Below are positions 1 to 10,103 of a stretch of 64,000 nt of DNA, in pieces. Below the pieces are notes generated by a model, which was not told the DNA's origin, searched no databases, and was given only the letters and a program-made list of their open reading frames with translations. Position 1 is the stretch's first letter. Each line of letters starts with the position of its first letter. This DNA comes from Algoriphagus hitonicola. GTDB taxonomy: Bacteria > Bacteroidota > Bacteroidia > Cytophagales > Cyclobacteriaceae. Location: contig NZ_FOPC01000001.1 in assembly GCF_900113375.1 (NCBI RefSeq), positions 434,001 to 498,000 of the forward strand, in the 5' to 3' direction. The translations under genes and the position numbers were made by a program.

Positions 1-2805
1 TTCCTGAGGGATGACTCGTCTTACATAATGATTTCTCCTATCCTCTCTGCTGATATTTGGTGGTACTCCTGGACCGTTTTCACGGTAAAAAATATTATCA
101 ATATTGTACCAGGCTAATCGAGCTCTACGGTAAGTGGTTCCTAGATTGTCTTCAGTCTGAAAACTCAGGTCAAAGCGATTGTCTTCAGTTTGGGGAGTCG
201 AGGCCAGCTTCCAGTTTTGATTGGCTGCCCCACCCAGATTGAAGGGCGTGATGGCTGCTTCAAAATCATCTATATATGATGCTTGTTCTCCATTGACCCG
301 ATTGGATGTACCTGGAATAAGATGGGCAAATTCCCCACTGATGGTGACTTGAGACGGCTCTTTGGTATCAGTAAATGGCAACGCATCAGCCAGTCGAGTC
401 AATAGTCGGGATTCATCGCTGAAATTGGCATCCAAGCCCCATAGACTGTTGCGTAGCGTTTCATTGCCCGTGGCGATACGGGTGACATTGGGACGCTCAT
501 TCAAATACAAAAATGTACCTCCGATATTGAAATTTTCATTGAAAAGGTAATCCAGACGGGTTCCCAGCAAACTCCGTGTCTGAAAAGAAACCAAGTCAGC
601 TTTTTCAAAACTGACATTAATTTGTTTGCCGGATTGAAGTATGGCATCATTAATAATTACCAATCGACCTACATTATAATCGATCGTGTAGTCTACCCCT
701 TCGGTCAGGGGAATATTCCCCGCTTGTACAATCACCGACCCTGGAGAAATATTCAATCCGGGCAATTGGATTTCACTGGCTGATCCGGCAGTAAGTCGGC
801 CTTTGATAAAAAACTTATTGAGGCGAGTGACTAGTTCTGCATCTGCCTGAGTGGTTTCATAAAGGGTATCGTACACATATTTTTCCCTGAGAACTTCCTC
901 CGTCGGCAAAAATCTCCGCTCCAAATTTGATCCAAATGGCTCCAACACCGGGAAAATCAACAGACCTCGATTGGAAATCATCGTGATTCCTTCTACAAAG
1001 TCAAAATTCCCATCCGGGGCTGGGTCATTTTGCGGATTGAGATTATCGAGTCCGGTTAATCGGATTAAAGGAACATCTTTTACATTTTCTCCTTCGAGAA
1101 GGGAGGGATTATCCAGTCCAGTACGGTCGTCCCGATAGATTACCTGAAGCTGAAAACCGTCCCTCAATATCTGAGATGCATTGAGGCTGTAGACGTTTTT
1201 CATCATCAAGTCCCAAGTTGGCACTTGTGTACTGATTCGGGCAGGTCGGAGTAGTTTAAGGAAAATCAACTCATCTTCTTGCCGGTTTTGATAATCTTCC
1301 GTCAATTCACCGACTTTATACACCTGACCATTGTAGGTATATTCATAGGACACTGCCAAGACTTCGTCATTCTGAAGTCGACGGAAAAGCGAAAGAAATC
1401 CCAGTTGTTTGTTGAAAAAGAACTCGGTTTCATCCAGTTTTCTTGCACCATTGATTTGTTCAAAATCCACGCCTTTTCGGATACCAAGCGCATCTTCCAT
1501 GGATCTGGATCCCGTATCGAAAGGCCTGAAAGATGGATTTCCTGTGATGTTTTGAAACAGGCTGTTGGCAGTATTGCTTGCCGGATCATTGGGGTTTCCA
1601 GGACCGATATTAGGATTATCAGGATTGAGTAAAACTCGGCCTTCCCCCAAATCCATAAAAGCGGCAAAGTTTCTGAGTGTCTCGGTATTGGCAGCCCGAT
1701 TCATGATGTAAACCTCTATTCGGGTGATATTTACTCCGGATAAAACCTGAGGCAGTCCTCGCAACCAACGTTCGTAATTTTCTCTGAAAAAATGGGAAAG
1801 AAAGAAATGCCGATTTTCATCGTATTTTGAAGCTTGAATATCAAAACTCCTGCCTTGTCCATTCGCATCGATGACCAGATTGTCCCTCCGGCCACGTTGA
1901 GTAGAAGCTACCGCTGTGACGCCAAGTTTACCAAATTGCATTTGGGTTTTGACCCCAAATAAATTCTGTGCACCCTGAATCAATCGATTTTGTACGGGCA
2001 TGGAGACATTACCGATTTCGACCGATTTGATGATGTCTTCTTCAAAACCATTAAACTCAAGTTTGAGCTGATTTTGAAAATCAAAGGAATTGTTGGAGTC
2101 GAAATTGGCTCCGATTTTCATTTTCTCACCCAAAGTACCATTGACGGCCATTTGGATTTGCTGATCAAAATTGAATCCCCCGTTTCTTTGCTGTCTAATG
2201 GGTAAGGTGGGATTATCTATTCTTCTGAAAATGGCTCCAAAATCGAGGTTAACATATCCTGTGGGTTCAATATTTATCTCGCTTCCGCCAAAAATCCGAT
2301 CAAACTGGGGGCTGACAGTCAATGGGGGAATTAATCCCCGTCCCTCAACGGCACTTTCGCCATCACCGCCTCGAGCGCGATTTCTCCAATAATCCTGCCT
2401 GATCTTGTATTCCTTAATTCTTGAAAATTGCTCAAAATCGTATTCCTGTTCATTTCCCATCCGGGTCGTATCCAGTTGATCGAAGACACTGTATTTAAGG
2501 GTAGAATCGATTTTTACTTCTATGGATTGGGAAATCGAGGGATTGGGAGTAAAGGGAGACTGAGGTTTTAAAAAAGGGTTGGTGAAGGGGAAGAGCGGAT
2601 TGGTTCTCAAATTTTGCCATAGCAAAAATGAGCGGGATAAACGCCGCTGATTTAAGGTGTCGAGTCGGGTTTGCGTGGTGTCAGTGGCTGTTTGCTGAGA
2701 TTGGGCAGTTTGGTAGCTAAGAATTAAACCAAACAGGATGAGACCAGCTGGCCAACTGCCTCGGAACCTTCTCCTGCAAAAAGTCAGTATCTTCCGGAAG
2801 TCCAA
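1..2805 (-). CDS. sprA: Cell-surface protein SprA (Sov), type IX secretion outer-membrane translocon, N-terminal part
   Basis: The minus strand is open from 2805 to the window edge, so about 935 residues are seen and the C-terminal part lies outside. The product is the giant beta-barrel protein through which type IX cargo crosses the outer membrane; in gliding Bacteroidetes it is also needed for motility. Visible signs are an arginine-rich signal peptide (residues 1 to about 37, ending near QTAQSQ), then long beta-rich text with SprA-like stretches such as VNLDFGAIFRRID and MKIGANFDSNNSFDFQNQLK. The order malic enzyme, ruvA, sprA is familiar from other Bacteroidetes. No ATG exists before the signal peptide: the frame runs straight back into the ruvA stop (2818-2820), so the start must be non-ATG. 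TTG at 2805 is the best choice. Family assignment is firm, the exact start is not. Confidence 0.9.
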   Translation of the reverse strand, partial: MDFRKILTFCRRRFRGSWPAGLILFGLILSYQTAQSQQTATDTTQTRLDTLNQRRLSRSFLLWQNLRTNPLFPFTNPFLKPQSPFTPNPSISQSIEVKIDSTLKYSVFDQLDTTRMGNEQEYDFEQFSRIKEYKIRQDYWRNRARGGDGESAVEGRGLIPPLTVSPQFDRIFGGSEINIEPTGYVNLDFGAIFRRIDNPTLPIRQQRNGGFNFDQQIQMAVNGTLGEKMKIGANFDSNNSFDFQNQLKLEFNGFEEDIIKSVEIGNVSMPVQNRLIQGAQNLFGVKTQMQFGKLGVTAVASTQRGRRDNLVIDANGQGRSFDIQASKYDENRHFFLSHFFRENYERWLRGLPQVLSGVNITRIEVYIMNRAANTETLRNFAAFMDLGEGRVLLNPDNPNIGPGNPNDPASNTANSLFQNITGNPSFRPFDTGSRSMEDALGIRKGVDFEQINGARKLDETEFFFNKQLGFLSLFRRLQNDEVLAVSYEYTYNGQVYKVGELTEDYQNRQEDELIFLKLLRPARISTQVPTWDLMMKNVYSLNASQILRDGFQLQVIYRDDRTGLDNPSLLEGENVKDVPLIRLTGLDNLNPQNDPAPDGNFDFVEGITMISNRGLLIFPVLEPFGSNLERRFLPTEEVLREKYVYDTLYETTQADAELVTRLNKFFIKGRLTAGSASEIQLPGLNISPGSVIVQAGNIPLTEGVDYTIDYNVGRLVIINDAILQSGKQINVSFEKADLVSFQTRSLLGTRLDYLFNENFNIGGTFLYLNERPNVTRIATGNETLRNSLWGLDANFSDESRLLTRLADALPFTDTKEPSQVTISGEFAHLIPGTSNRVNGEQASYIDDFEAAITPFNLGGAANQNWKLASTPQTEDNRFDLSFQTEDNLGTTYRRARLAWYNIDNIFYRENGPGVPPNISREDRRNHYVRRVIPQE

Positions 2806-2817
2806 TCCAATTGTTAA

Positions 2818-3414
2818 TTATGGTGTCTTTAAAGATGCTTTAATTAAATCTTCTAAAGAAATTTCTCCATTGGTTTTTTTCAGCACCTGTGCAATATTTT
2901 TCTCAGCCGCGGCTTTGGGAAATCCTAAAGTAATTAGCGCTTGTAACGCTTCTTCACGGATTTTATTGCTTGATTTCAAAAACCCAAGCTGTGTTGGGCT
3001 ACTTTCAGAACCCGATTTCCCCACTTTGTCTTTCAGCTCTAAAATGATGCGTTGTGCAGTTTTGGCACCTATCCCCTTGACATGCTGAATAGTAGCGACA
3101 TCCCCGTCCAAAATTGCCTGCTCTATCTCTGCGGTGCTTAGTGAAGAAAGAATCATCAAACCGGTGTTTGGCCCCACTCCATTGATAGAAATCAACAATA
3201 AAAAAAGCCGCTTTTCCTCTTCGTCCTTAAAGCCGTAAAGGGTGTGCGCGTCCTCTTTGATATGCAGAAAGGTGAGGAGCCTGATTTGCTCCTCATCCTT
3301 GATTTTACTGTAAGTTTGAAGGGATATTTTGACCTGATATCCTATTCCGCCGACATCAATGATCACATAAGTAGGATCTTTGAATACCAGCTTGCCTTGT
3401 AGATAGGCGATCAT
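2818..3414 (-). CDS. ruvA: Holliday junction branch migration protein RuvA
   Basis: DNA-binding subunit of the RuvAB branch-migration motor, which moves Holliday junctions during recombinational repair; RuvB is not in this window. The 198-residue length is normal. Residues 1 to about 62 form the OB-fold domain (opening [10 protein letters not shown]). Two helix-hairpin-helix motifs follow, GVGPNTG at 79-85 and GIGAKTA at 114-120, the second leading into QRIILELKDK. After a linker, the C-terminal RuvB-contact domain ends at KTP. The start ATG overlaps the last bases of the malic enzyme gene by 4 bp, so the two are probably translationally coupled. The stop is only 12 bp before the proposed sprA start, in the same reading frame. 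Confidence 0.97.
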   Translation of the reverse strand: MIAYLQGKLVFKDPTYVIIDVGGIGYQVKISLQTYSKIKDEEQIRLLTFLHIKEDAHTLYGFKDEEEKRLFLLLISINGVGPNTGLMILSSLSTAEIEQAILDGDVATIQHVKGIGAKTAQRIILELKDKVGKSGSESSPTQLGFLKSSNKIREEALQALITLGFPKAAAEKNIAQVLKKTNGEISLEDLIKASLKTP

Positions 3415-5681
3415 GAGGCAGAGGCGGTCTGGGCATCTACGACTGCGATCGCAACCATATTGACAATCTCTCGGATCGAACTTCCCAGCTGAAGAATATG
3501 CACGGGCTTGTTCATCCCTAAAAGAATAGGACCAATTGCTTCAGCATTTCCCAATTCAGCCATGAGTTTGTAGGCGATGTTTCCAGAGCTTAGATCTGGG
3601 AAAATCAAGGTATTTGCCCGCTTATTGACCAATTTGGAGAAGGGATACATTTCTCGCTGAATCTCTTCATTCAAGGCAACGTTTGCCTGCATTTCCCCTT
3701 CGATAATCAGATCTGGATATTTGGCTTTAGCCATTTCTGTGGCTTTTGCAGTTTTGGAGGCAATGTCTCCTTTTGCCGATCCAAAGTTGGAATAGGAAAG
3801 AACAGCGATTCGTGGTTCGATATTGAAAAACTTAACTGCATCCGCTGTCAGGCCAATGATTTCGACCAATTCTTCAGCGGTTGGATTGAGATTGACCGTC
3901 GCATCGGCAAAGAAAAATGGACCTTTGTCAGTGTTCATGATGTACATTCCTGCGACACGGTTGGTGCCAGGTTTGACTCCGATGGTGTGCAGAGAAGGCA
4001 GAATGGTTTTGGGATAATCCCTAGTCAATCCTGAAATAAAAGCATCAGCATAGCCGGTTTCGACCATCATGGCTCCGAAGTAATTTCGCTGAGTTACAAG
4101 TCTGCTGGCGTCGGCAAGTGTCATTCCTTTTCGCTGTCGCTTCTTATAGAGGATTTCGGCAAACTGATTGGTTTTATCTTTTTCCTCCAGCGGATCGATA
4201 ATGGTGACATGCTGCAGGTCGAGCGAATTTTCTTCGATGAGATGGAGGATTTTTTCCCGATTTCCCAACAAAATCGGATTGGCGATTTTTTCATCCCGAA
4301 TGATCTGAGCGGCCTTGAGGATTTTTCGATTATCAGCTTCACCAAATACCACTCGCTTTGGATCCTTTTTCGCCCGGGCGATGACTACCGACATCAATCG
4401 CTGATCGATACCGATTCGTTCCTGTAATTCGAGTTCGTACGCATCCCAGTCCTGGATGGGATGTTTGGCTACACCAGAATCCATAGCTGCCTTGGCCACG
4501 GCCGGAGCTATGGTCGTGATAAGCCGTGGATCGAGTGGTTTTGGAATCAAATACATTCTGCCAAAACCCAACTTACTTTCACCGTAGGCCTTATTGACTA
4601 TATCCGGAACCGGCTCTTTTGCAAGCTTAGCAATGGCTTTTGCAGCTGCCAGTTTCATGGTTTCGTTGATTGCTGTGGCCCGTACGTCCAAAGCCCCTCT
4701 AAAAATATAAGGGAAACCCAACACATTATTAACCTGATTAGGGTGATCGGATCTTCCTGTGGCCATAATGACATCCTTTCGGGCAGCAATGGCTAAATCA
4801 TAGGGAATTTCGGGATCAGGATTGGCGAGCGCAAAAACAATTGGGTTTGGCGCCATCAATACGATTTGATCCTGGGAGACGATATTTCCAGCAGAAAGTC
4901 CTAAAAACACATCTGCGTCCTTGAGCGCATCACTAAGTGTGAGAATATCTCTATCTGTAGCAAATTCCGCTTTGATGTCATCAAGGTTTTCCCGGTCTTT
5001 TCTGATCACACCTTCTTTATCGCACATGATCAAATTTTCGCGCTTGACACCAAGAGACATATAAAATCGAGTACAAGATACCGCAGATGCGCCGGCACCA
5101 TTTACGACTAGTTTGATCTCGGTAATATCCTTTTCGACGATTTCCAGCGCATTGAGAAGTGCTGCACCGGAAATAATCGCAGTCCCGTGCTGATCATCGT
5201 GCATGACGGGAATGTTCATCTCCCGCTTTAAAGTCTGCTCGATCTCAAAGCATTCTGGCGCTTTGATGTCTTCAAGATTTACCCCGCCAAAAGTTGGCTC
5301 GAGAGATTTAATAATCTGAATAAGTTTTTTGGGATCCTTTTCGTTGATTTCGATATCAAAAACATCTATGCCCGCAAATTTTTTGAACAAGACACCTTTT
5401 CCTTCCATCACTGGTTTGGAGGCATCAGGTCCGATATCTCCGAGGCCCAAAACTGCTGTTCCGTTAGAAATGACCGCCACGAGGTTTCCCTTGGCCGTGT
5501 ATTTATATACGTTTTCGATATCTGCTGCAATTTCCTTGCAGGGTTCAGCCACTCCAGGGGAATAGGCTAGCGCAAGATCCATCTGACTGGATAAGGGTTT
5601 GGTGGGAACTACTTCAATTTTTCCCGGAGAGCCTTGAGTGTGATAATTGAGTGCGTCTTCCTTTCGAATTTTAATTGCCAT
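3411..5681 (-). CDS. maeB: NADP-dependent malic enzyme with C-terminal phosphotransacetylase-like domain
   Basis: Oxidative decarboxylation of malate to pyruvate with NADP, giving pyruvate and reducing power. The 756-residue product is the long hybrid MaeB type. Residues 1 to about 430 are the malic enzyme part, with [16 protein letters not shown] in the N-terminal domain, the metal and substrate region [11 protein letters not shown], and a dinucleotide-binding stretch [11 protein letters not shown]. Residues from about 430 to the end are phosphate acetyl/butyryltransferase-like ([30 protein letters not shown]). In characterised hybrids this tail is regulatory, binding acetyl-CoA, rather than an active acetyltransferase; that is family knowledge. 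A separate true Pta is encoded at 26.2 kb. The gene overlaps ruvA by 4 bp. Confidence 0.95.
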   Translation of the reverse strand: MAIKIRKEDALNYHTQGSPGKIEVVPTKPLSSQMDLALAYSPGVAEPCKEIAADIENVYKYTAKGNLVAVISNGTAVLGLGDIGPDASKPVMEGKGVLFKKFAGIDVFDIEINEKDPKKLIQIIKSLEPTFGGVNLEDIKAPECFEIEQTLKREMNIPVMHDDQHGTAIISGAALLNALEIVEKDITEIKLVVNGAGASAVSCTRFYMSLGVKRENLIMCDKEGVIRKDRENLDDIKAEFATDRDILTLSDALKDADVFLGLSAGNIVSQDQIVLMAPNPIVFALANPDPEIPYDLAIAARKDVIMATGRSDHPNQVNNVLGFPYIFRGALDVRATAINETMKLAAAKAIAKLAKEPVPDIVNKAYGESKLGFGRMYLIPKPLDPRLITTIAPAVAKAAMDSGVAKHPIQDWDAYELELQERIGIDQRLMSVVIARAKKDPKRVVFGEADNRKILKAAQIIRDEKIANPILLGNREKILHLIEENSLDLQHVTIIDPLEEKDKTNQFAEILYKKRQRKGMTLADASRLVTQRNYFGAMMVETGYADAFISGLTRDYPKTILPSLHTIGVKPGTNRVAGMYIMNTDKGPFFFADATVNLNPTAEELVEIIGLTADAVKFFNIEPRIAVLSYSNFGSAKGDIASKTAKATEMAKAKYPDLIIEGEMQANVALNEEIQREMYPFSKLVNKRANTLIFPDLSSGNIAYKLMAELGNAEAIGPILLGMNKPVHILQLGSSIREIVNMVAIAVVDAQTASAS

Positions 5682-5703
5682 AAAAAGCTGAATTATTTGG
5701 GTT

Positions 5704-6801
5704 TTAGGCTCCCGTTTCTGGTGTCCAGCTTACATCTGTTTTAAGTAAAATAGTCTCTATCTCCCGAAGTGCGTCCCGATGAACTTCATTCGGGTAATAC
5801 ACAAATCCTTCGATGTAATAAAGTTTCCCTTTTTCCTTATCCACCATGAGGTATCCGAGATAGGATCCGCCCATGCTGATGTTGTTGGTTTTCCAAGAAG
5901 CCCTGATTTCGGTAGTAAAATTATCATTTATCACCATGTTTTGGAAAGCAGGGACGATTTGTTTTTCAGTTACTACATAAGAGGTAGGGTCTTCGGGATC
6001 CCCAAAGATGTGTTGCCTGGTGATTGAGTCCCTCAGAGTCAGGATGTTCTCAGGAAAAGTTTGCTCTTCGGAGACATAATCTTCCACGTGAAAAAACAAG
6101 CTGATATCTGCACGGTTTCCAGTGGGAGTAGGCTGGCGAACCCACAAGAATCCCGGTTCGGACTTCGCAACCTGATAAGAGGCAGGTACATTAATTTCTA
6201 TGCCTAGGTTATCTTTGGCTTCTGCATTGGCAGCGGTATTTTTCCTTGCCAAAATTGCCTTTTCCAACCGGCCTCTTTCCCGAATCTCAAATAGATTCTC
6301 CAGTCGGTCTCCGTTTTTCTCCAAGTTTTCGATCAGCTGCTGCTCGGTATTCCCGAAGAGGTACAGGACTTCTTGTCCCACTGCATATTCATCCTCGACG
6401 CGAAGGGAATAGAGGTTTGGATCATTCAGGGCTTTTTCTTTGGATTCTTTCGAAAATTGGGCATTGATCACCTGACTGGCAGCTCCGCGATCATCGAAGG
6501 TGGTGACATAGATCAGGTTGGTAGACATGCGGAGCATTCGGGTCATGGCACGCGGGTCCACGCGATTGACTTTGAATTTGGCTTCGGATCGAATCATTCC
6601 CGGAAGGTCGGATTCGAAAATATCCCGAATCGCCTCTCCCACAGGTCCTGCATATTTTGCAGAATCCATGACTAAAATAATTTCGCCGATGGACCCTCGG
6701 GCTTTTGGTTTGGAGCTGTTGGAGTTACTGCCATCTGAATCACAAGCAATCCAGAGTGATGCGATCAGTATTACAGAAAAGATCCGGAAAATGGTTTTCA
6801 T
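5704..6801 (-). CDS. DUF4837 family lipoprotein
   Basis: A conserved Bacteroidetes lipoprotein of unknown function. With the ATG at 6801 the product has 365 residues and begins with a textbook lipoprotein signal: MKTIFRIFSVILIAS, then the lipobox LWIAC with the acylated cysteine about residue 20, followed by a Ser/Asn-rich linker and GEIILVMD. An ATG ten codons upstream (6831) would only add a polar tail in front of the signal, so the shorter form is preferred. The mature protein should face the periplasm. It lies 22 bp upstream of the malic enzyme gene on the same strand and downstream of the lytic transglycosylase, within a run of envelope genes. I know of no reaction for this family; the DUF4837 call rests on overall appearance and context. 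Confidence 0.85.
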   Translation of the reverse strand: MKTIFRIFSVILIASLWIACDSDGSNSNSSKPKARGSIGEIILVMDSAKYAGPVGEAIRDIFESDLPGMIRSEAKFKVNRVDPRAMTRMLRMSTNLIYVTTFDDRGAASQVINAQFSKESKEKALNDPNLYSLRVEDEYAVGQEVLYLFGNTEQQLIENLEKNGDRLENLFEIRERGRLEKAILARKNTAANAEAKDNLGIEINVPASYQVAKSEPGFLWVRQPTPTGNRADISLFFHVEDYVSEEQTFPENILTLRDSITRQHIFGDPEDPTSYVVTEKQIVPAFQNMVINDNFTTEIRASWKTNNISMGGSYLGYLMVDKEKGKLYYIEGFVYYPNEVHRDALREIETILLKTDVSWTPETGA

Positions 6802-6942
6802 TCGAATGTTGGTTTGATTCTTTGGGTGCATACAAAATAAATACTTTCCCCGCGCAAACCTTGTTTCCTCGATCTCTTTTGGCGTTTGTTAAAAAAAATT
6901 AACAGATTATCTGTTTTTAGGAGCCAGTTTTCAAATAGTAAC

Positions 6943-8340
6943 CTATCCGATGATCAGTTTTTGACCGGGTTTGATATTATTAGTGTTCAGATTATTTAGT
7001 CTTTTGATTTGCTCGACGGTTAATCCGGCATGTCTTTTTGAAATAATCCAAAGCGAGTCTCCCGGTCTGACGGTGTAGAGTTTTTGTCCATTCGAATTTG
7101 TCTGCACCTGAGCTACCGAAGCCGCGGCGTTTGATGAATAAATCGTTAATTTCTGTCCAACTCGAATCAAATTTGAGCTCAGACCATTCCAAGCCTTGAG
7201 TTGAGCGACGGAGACTCCGTGATTTCCGGCGATTCGACCAAGTACATCCCCGGATCTTACGCGATAGCTGATACCGTTTCGCTGGATCTCTTGAGCTAGG
7301 CTTTCGACCGGTTGAACCTGTACCTTATCAGAAGCTAAAAAAGAAAGCGGGGCATTTCCCAGAGAATCACTAATCCAAGCTAGATTTTCTTTTACGAAAG
7401 GCATTTTGGCCTTAGGAATCCGAACAGCCATACTTCGGTTTGCTTCTGGTATTCTTCGGTTTTTTACTGATGGATTTAGCTGTTCCAAGTCACTGACGCA
7501 AAGGTTTGTCAGCTCCGCAAGCTTGTCCAGACTCATGGCTTGATCAAATCGGATCTTTTCATAAGCCAAAGAATAGGTAGGATCTTCCGGGTGAAAATTA
7601 TGCTCATCAAGATGATTGAGTATGTAGAGCATCGCTTGTACTTGAGGCACGTAGCTACGCGTCTCACGGGGCAGGTAATTATAGATTTCCCAGAAAGTCT
7701 TTTTTCCACCAGATCTACGGATCGCTTTTCGCACATTTCCCGGCCCGCAGTTGTAGGCAGCCATAGCCACTTCCCAATCCCCAAACATGCGGTAAAGGGA
7801 TTTCAAATACTTGGCAGCTGCATCGGTGGACATTTCCGGGTCCATCCGATCATCTACTTCTGGATTGACATTCATGCCGTACATTCTTCCGGTGGCAGGC
7901 ATAAACTGCCAAAGCCCCATCGCACCTACTCTTGAGCGAATCTGTGGATCCAATCCAGATTCAATAATCGAAAGGTATTTGATCTCTTCGGGCATTTCAT
8001 GTTTTCGGAGGGTTTCGTCAAACATGCCAAAAAAGTGATCTTTTCTGGCCAAGACCATTTTGGTGTAATCTCTGTTTCTGACCGTGAAATACTGAATAAA
8101 TGAAAAAATTCGGTCATTTAATTCAAAAGGCATTTCGGTATCCATTTCCTGAATCCGTTTCTCGACTTCAGCATAGGTGAAATCGGGGATGTATTCGTAA
8201 TGGTAATTGGGTTGAACTTCCTCCTCAGAAAAAAGCGAAGGTGCTTCAAGAGTTTCTTCTACTTGAGCAAAAGCTTTGGGCAGGACAAGTAAGCCAGTCA
8301 GGCTGAATACTGTAAATAAGCTGCGCAAAGTTTTTTTCAT
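6943..8340 (-). CDS. LysM-containing lytic murein transglycosylase (MltD-like)
   Basis: Periplasmic enzyme that cleaves peptidoglycan glycan strands to 1,6-anhydro-muramyl products. A signal peptide (residues 1-26, ending PKAFAQ) precedes an SLT family 1 domain at about 105-230. Its catalytic glutamate is E127 in LSIIESGLDP, followed by the family signatures GAMGLWQFMPATGRMYGM and AMAAYNCGPGNV. Two LysM modules that bind peptidoglycan sit at about 355-400 (YRVRSGDVLGRIA) and 420-465 (YTVRPGDSLWIIS, ending PGQKLIIG). Length 465 fits MltD-like proteins of Bacteroidetes. It is 4 bp from gatA and within the same strand block as EnvC and TatA, consistent with cell-wall remodelling. About 110 bp without a gene separate it from the DUF4837 gene. 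Confidence 0.95.
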   Translation of the reverse strand: MKKTLRSLFTVFSLTGLLVLPKAFAQVEETLEAPSLFSEEEVQPNYHYEYIPDFTYAEVEKRIQEMDTEMPFELNDRIFSFIQYFTVRNRDYTKMVLARKDHFFGMFDETLRKHEMPEEIKYLSIIESGLDPQIRSRVGAMGLWQFMPATGRMYGMNVNPEVDDRMDPEMSTDAAAKYLKSLYRMFGDWEVAMAAYNCGPGNVRKAIRRSGGKKTFWEIYNYLPRETRSYVPQVQAMLYILNHLDEHNFHPEDPTYSLAYEKIRFDQAMSLDKLAELTNLCVSDLEQLNPSVKNRRIPEANRSMAVRIPKAKMPFVKENLAWISDSLGNAPLSFLASDKVQVQPVESLAQEIQRNGISYRVRSGDVLGRIAGNHGVSVAQLKAWNGLSSNLIRVGQKLTIYSSNAAASVAQVQTNSNGQKLYTVRPGDSLWIISKRHAGLTVEQIKRLNNLNTNNIKPGQKLIIG

Positions 8341-8344
8341 AGTT

Positions 8345-9772
8345 TCAAGGGGTTAGGTCTTTTAGGTAATTGCTAAATGCATAAAGTTCCGCTTCTTTAA
8401 ACGAATTGCTCATAATCTGAAGCCCAATAGGCATGCCATTCTTGTCTTTTCCATTAGGGATCGAAATGGCCGGAACTCCGGATACGGAAGCTTGTACAGT
8501 AAACAGATCCTCAAGATACATCGCTACAGGGTCATCCCTATGCTCTCCAAATCTAAACGCTGAAGTTGGCGTAGTCGGCATGATAATATAATCAAAATCT
8601 GATAAAAGATCCTCCGTAAAGTCTTTTATCATTCTTCTGACTTTTTGCGCCTTCGTGAAATATGCGTCGTAATAGCTCGCAGAAAGCACAAATGTTCCCA
8701 GCATGATGCGTCGCTTTACCTCTTCGCCAAAGCCTTCGGATCGGGTCAATTTATACATACTTTCCAGATTGTGAGCATTCGGACTACGATAGCCGTATTT
8801 GGCTCCGTCAAATCGCGAAAGATTGGAACTTGCCTCAGCCGTGGTCAGGATGTAATAAGTAGGAAGAATGTATTCCAGCATCGGGAAACTTACTTCCTCG
8901 ACCTCGTGTCCTTCTTCTTTTAATTTATCTAAAATAGCGAACGTGTTTTCTCTAATCTCCGGCTGCAAAGCATGAGATTCCAACGTTTCTTTTAAATAAG
9001 CGACTTTGGTTTTTTTCTCAAAATGAAGCAGCTGACTGTAGGAAAGAATGGGCTTTCGAGAAGAAGTACTGTCAAATTCATCATGTCCGGCTATGGTTTC
9101 CATGATTAGGGCGTTGTCTTTGACCGTACGTGAAAAAATACCAATTGTATCAAAAGAGGAAGCGTAGGCAATCAATCCCCATCGCGAAACCCGAGAGTAG
9201 GTGGGTTTCATTCCGATTACTCCTGTAAACGCGGCAGGCTGTCGGACTGATCCTCCGGTATCTGTGCCCAAAGAAGCTGTGCAAAGATTGGCCTGAACGG
9301 CCACCGCTGATCCCCCCGAAGAACCTCCCGGGACACGGTCTTCATCTAAGGCATTGAGTACTTTGCCGTGAGCGGAATTCTCATTGGAGCTTCCCATTCC
9401 AAATTCATCGCAGTTTAACCGACCGATGATAATAGCATCCTGATCGATCAATCGCTGAACAGCAGTGGCAGTGAATTGGGCTTCGTAGCCTTTTAAAATT
9501 TTTGAGGAGGCATTGGATTCATGGCCTTGGTAGCATAGCACATCTTTTATTCCGATGACCATGCCTGCCAGTTTTCCGGCATTTCCGTTGGCTAATTTTT
9601 CGTCAATCTCCTCGGCCTGCTTCAAAGCGGACTGCCCATAAACTTCAACGAAGGCGTTGAGATGCGCCTTCGTTTGAATGTTATTGAGATAATGACTAAC
9701 TATAGCTTGACAGGTAGTCTGTTTTTTCTCGAGTGATTTTTTAATTTCCTCGAACGAAATAAATTTTTCCAA
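8345..9772 (-). CDS. gatA: Asp-tRNA(Asn)/Glu-tRNA(Gln) amidotransferase subunit GatA
   Basis: Glutaminase/amidase subunit of GatCAB, which converts misacylated Glu-tRNA(Gln) or Asp-tRNA(Asn) to the correct aminoacyl-tRNA. All three amidase-signature catalytic residues are readable: K76 in VIGIKDVL, the cis-serine S151 in VPGGSSGGS, and the nucleophile S175 in TDTGGSVRQPA; the spacing matches known GatA. The 475-residue length is right. gatB and gatC are not in the window. The only start that keeps the whole N-terminal helix (EKFISFEEIKKSL) is a TTG at 9772; the next in-frame ATG would remove about 70 residues. It lies 21 bp after tatA and 4 bp before the transglycosylase gene. Confidence 0.96.
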   Translation of the reverse strand: MEKFISFEEIKKSLEKKQTTCQAIVSHYLNNIQTKAHLNAFVEVYGQSALKQAEEIDEKLANGNAGKLAGMVIGIKDVLCYQGHESNASSKILKGYEAQFTATAVQRLIDQDAIIIGRLNCDEFGMGSSNENSAHGKVLNALDEDRVPGGSSGGSAVAVQANLCTASLGTDTGGSVRQPAAFTGVIGMKPTYSRVSRWGLIAYASSFDTIGIFSRTVKDNALIMETIAGHDEFDSTSSRKPILSYSQLLHFEKKTKVAYLKETLESHALQPEIRENTFAILDKLKEEGHEVEEVSFPMLEYILPTYYILTTAEASSNLSRFDGAKYGYRSPNAHNLESMYKLTRSEGFGEEVKRRIMLGTFVLSASYYDAYFTKAQKVRRMIKDFTEDLLSDFDYIIMPTTPTSAFRFGEHRDDPVAMYLEDLFTVQASVSGVPAISIPNGKDKNGMPIGLQIMSNSFKEAELYAFSNYLKDLTP

Positions 9773-9793
9773 AGCGGTTAGCCTTTATGAGGA

Positions 9794-9991
9794 TTACTTT
9801 TTCTTGTCTTTCAATCCTTCTTCGAGGTCGTTTTGAATGTCTTTGGTCGCGTCTTTGAATTCTCTGATTCCTCGACCTAGTCCCCTTGCGAGTTCAGGGA
9901 TTCGTTTAGCACCAAATAAAAGGAGGATGACTAGGATGATCAGAATGATCGAGCCTCCGCCCATATTTTGAATAAAACCCAATGTTGTCAT
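9794..9991 (-). CDS. tatA: Sec-independent translocase TatA/E family subunit
   Basis: Small pore-forming component of the twin-arginine translocase, which exports folded proteins across the inner membrane. The 65-residue product has the standard plan: short periplasmic N-terminus, one membrane helix (SIILIILVILLLFG), the hinge and amphipathic helix AKRIPELARGLGRGIREFK, and a charged acidic-then-lysine tail ending KDKKK. The open frame extends 42 codons further upstream (to 10117), but that text is polar and cysteine-containing and unlike TatA; ATG at 9991 is the obvious start. TatC is not in the window. A candidate Tat-type leader is seen on the metallophosphoesterase at 45 kb. Confidence 0.95.
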   Translation of the reverse strand: MTTLGFIQNMGGGSIILIILVILLLFGAKRIPELARGLGRGIREFKDATKDIQNDLEEGLKDKKK

Positions 9992-10103
9992 AATTACTTT
10001 TGTTTTAGGGTAAATGTGGTCACAAAGATATAACTGTCCTTCGCTTACACAAAGAAGCGAAGCTCTAGTATGAATCTTTTTCTTAAATATACGAAATATT
10101 AGC

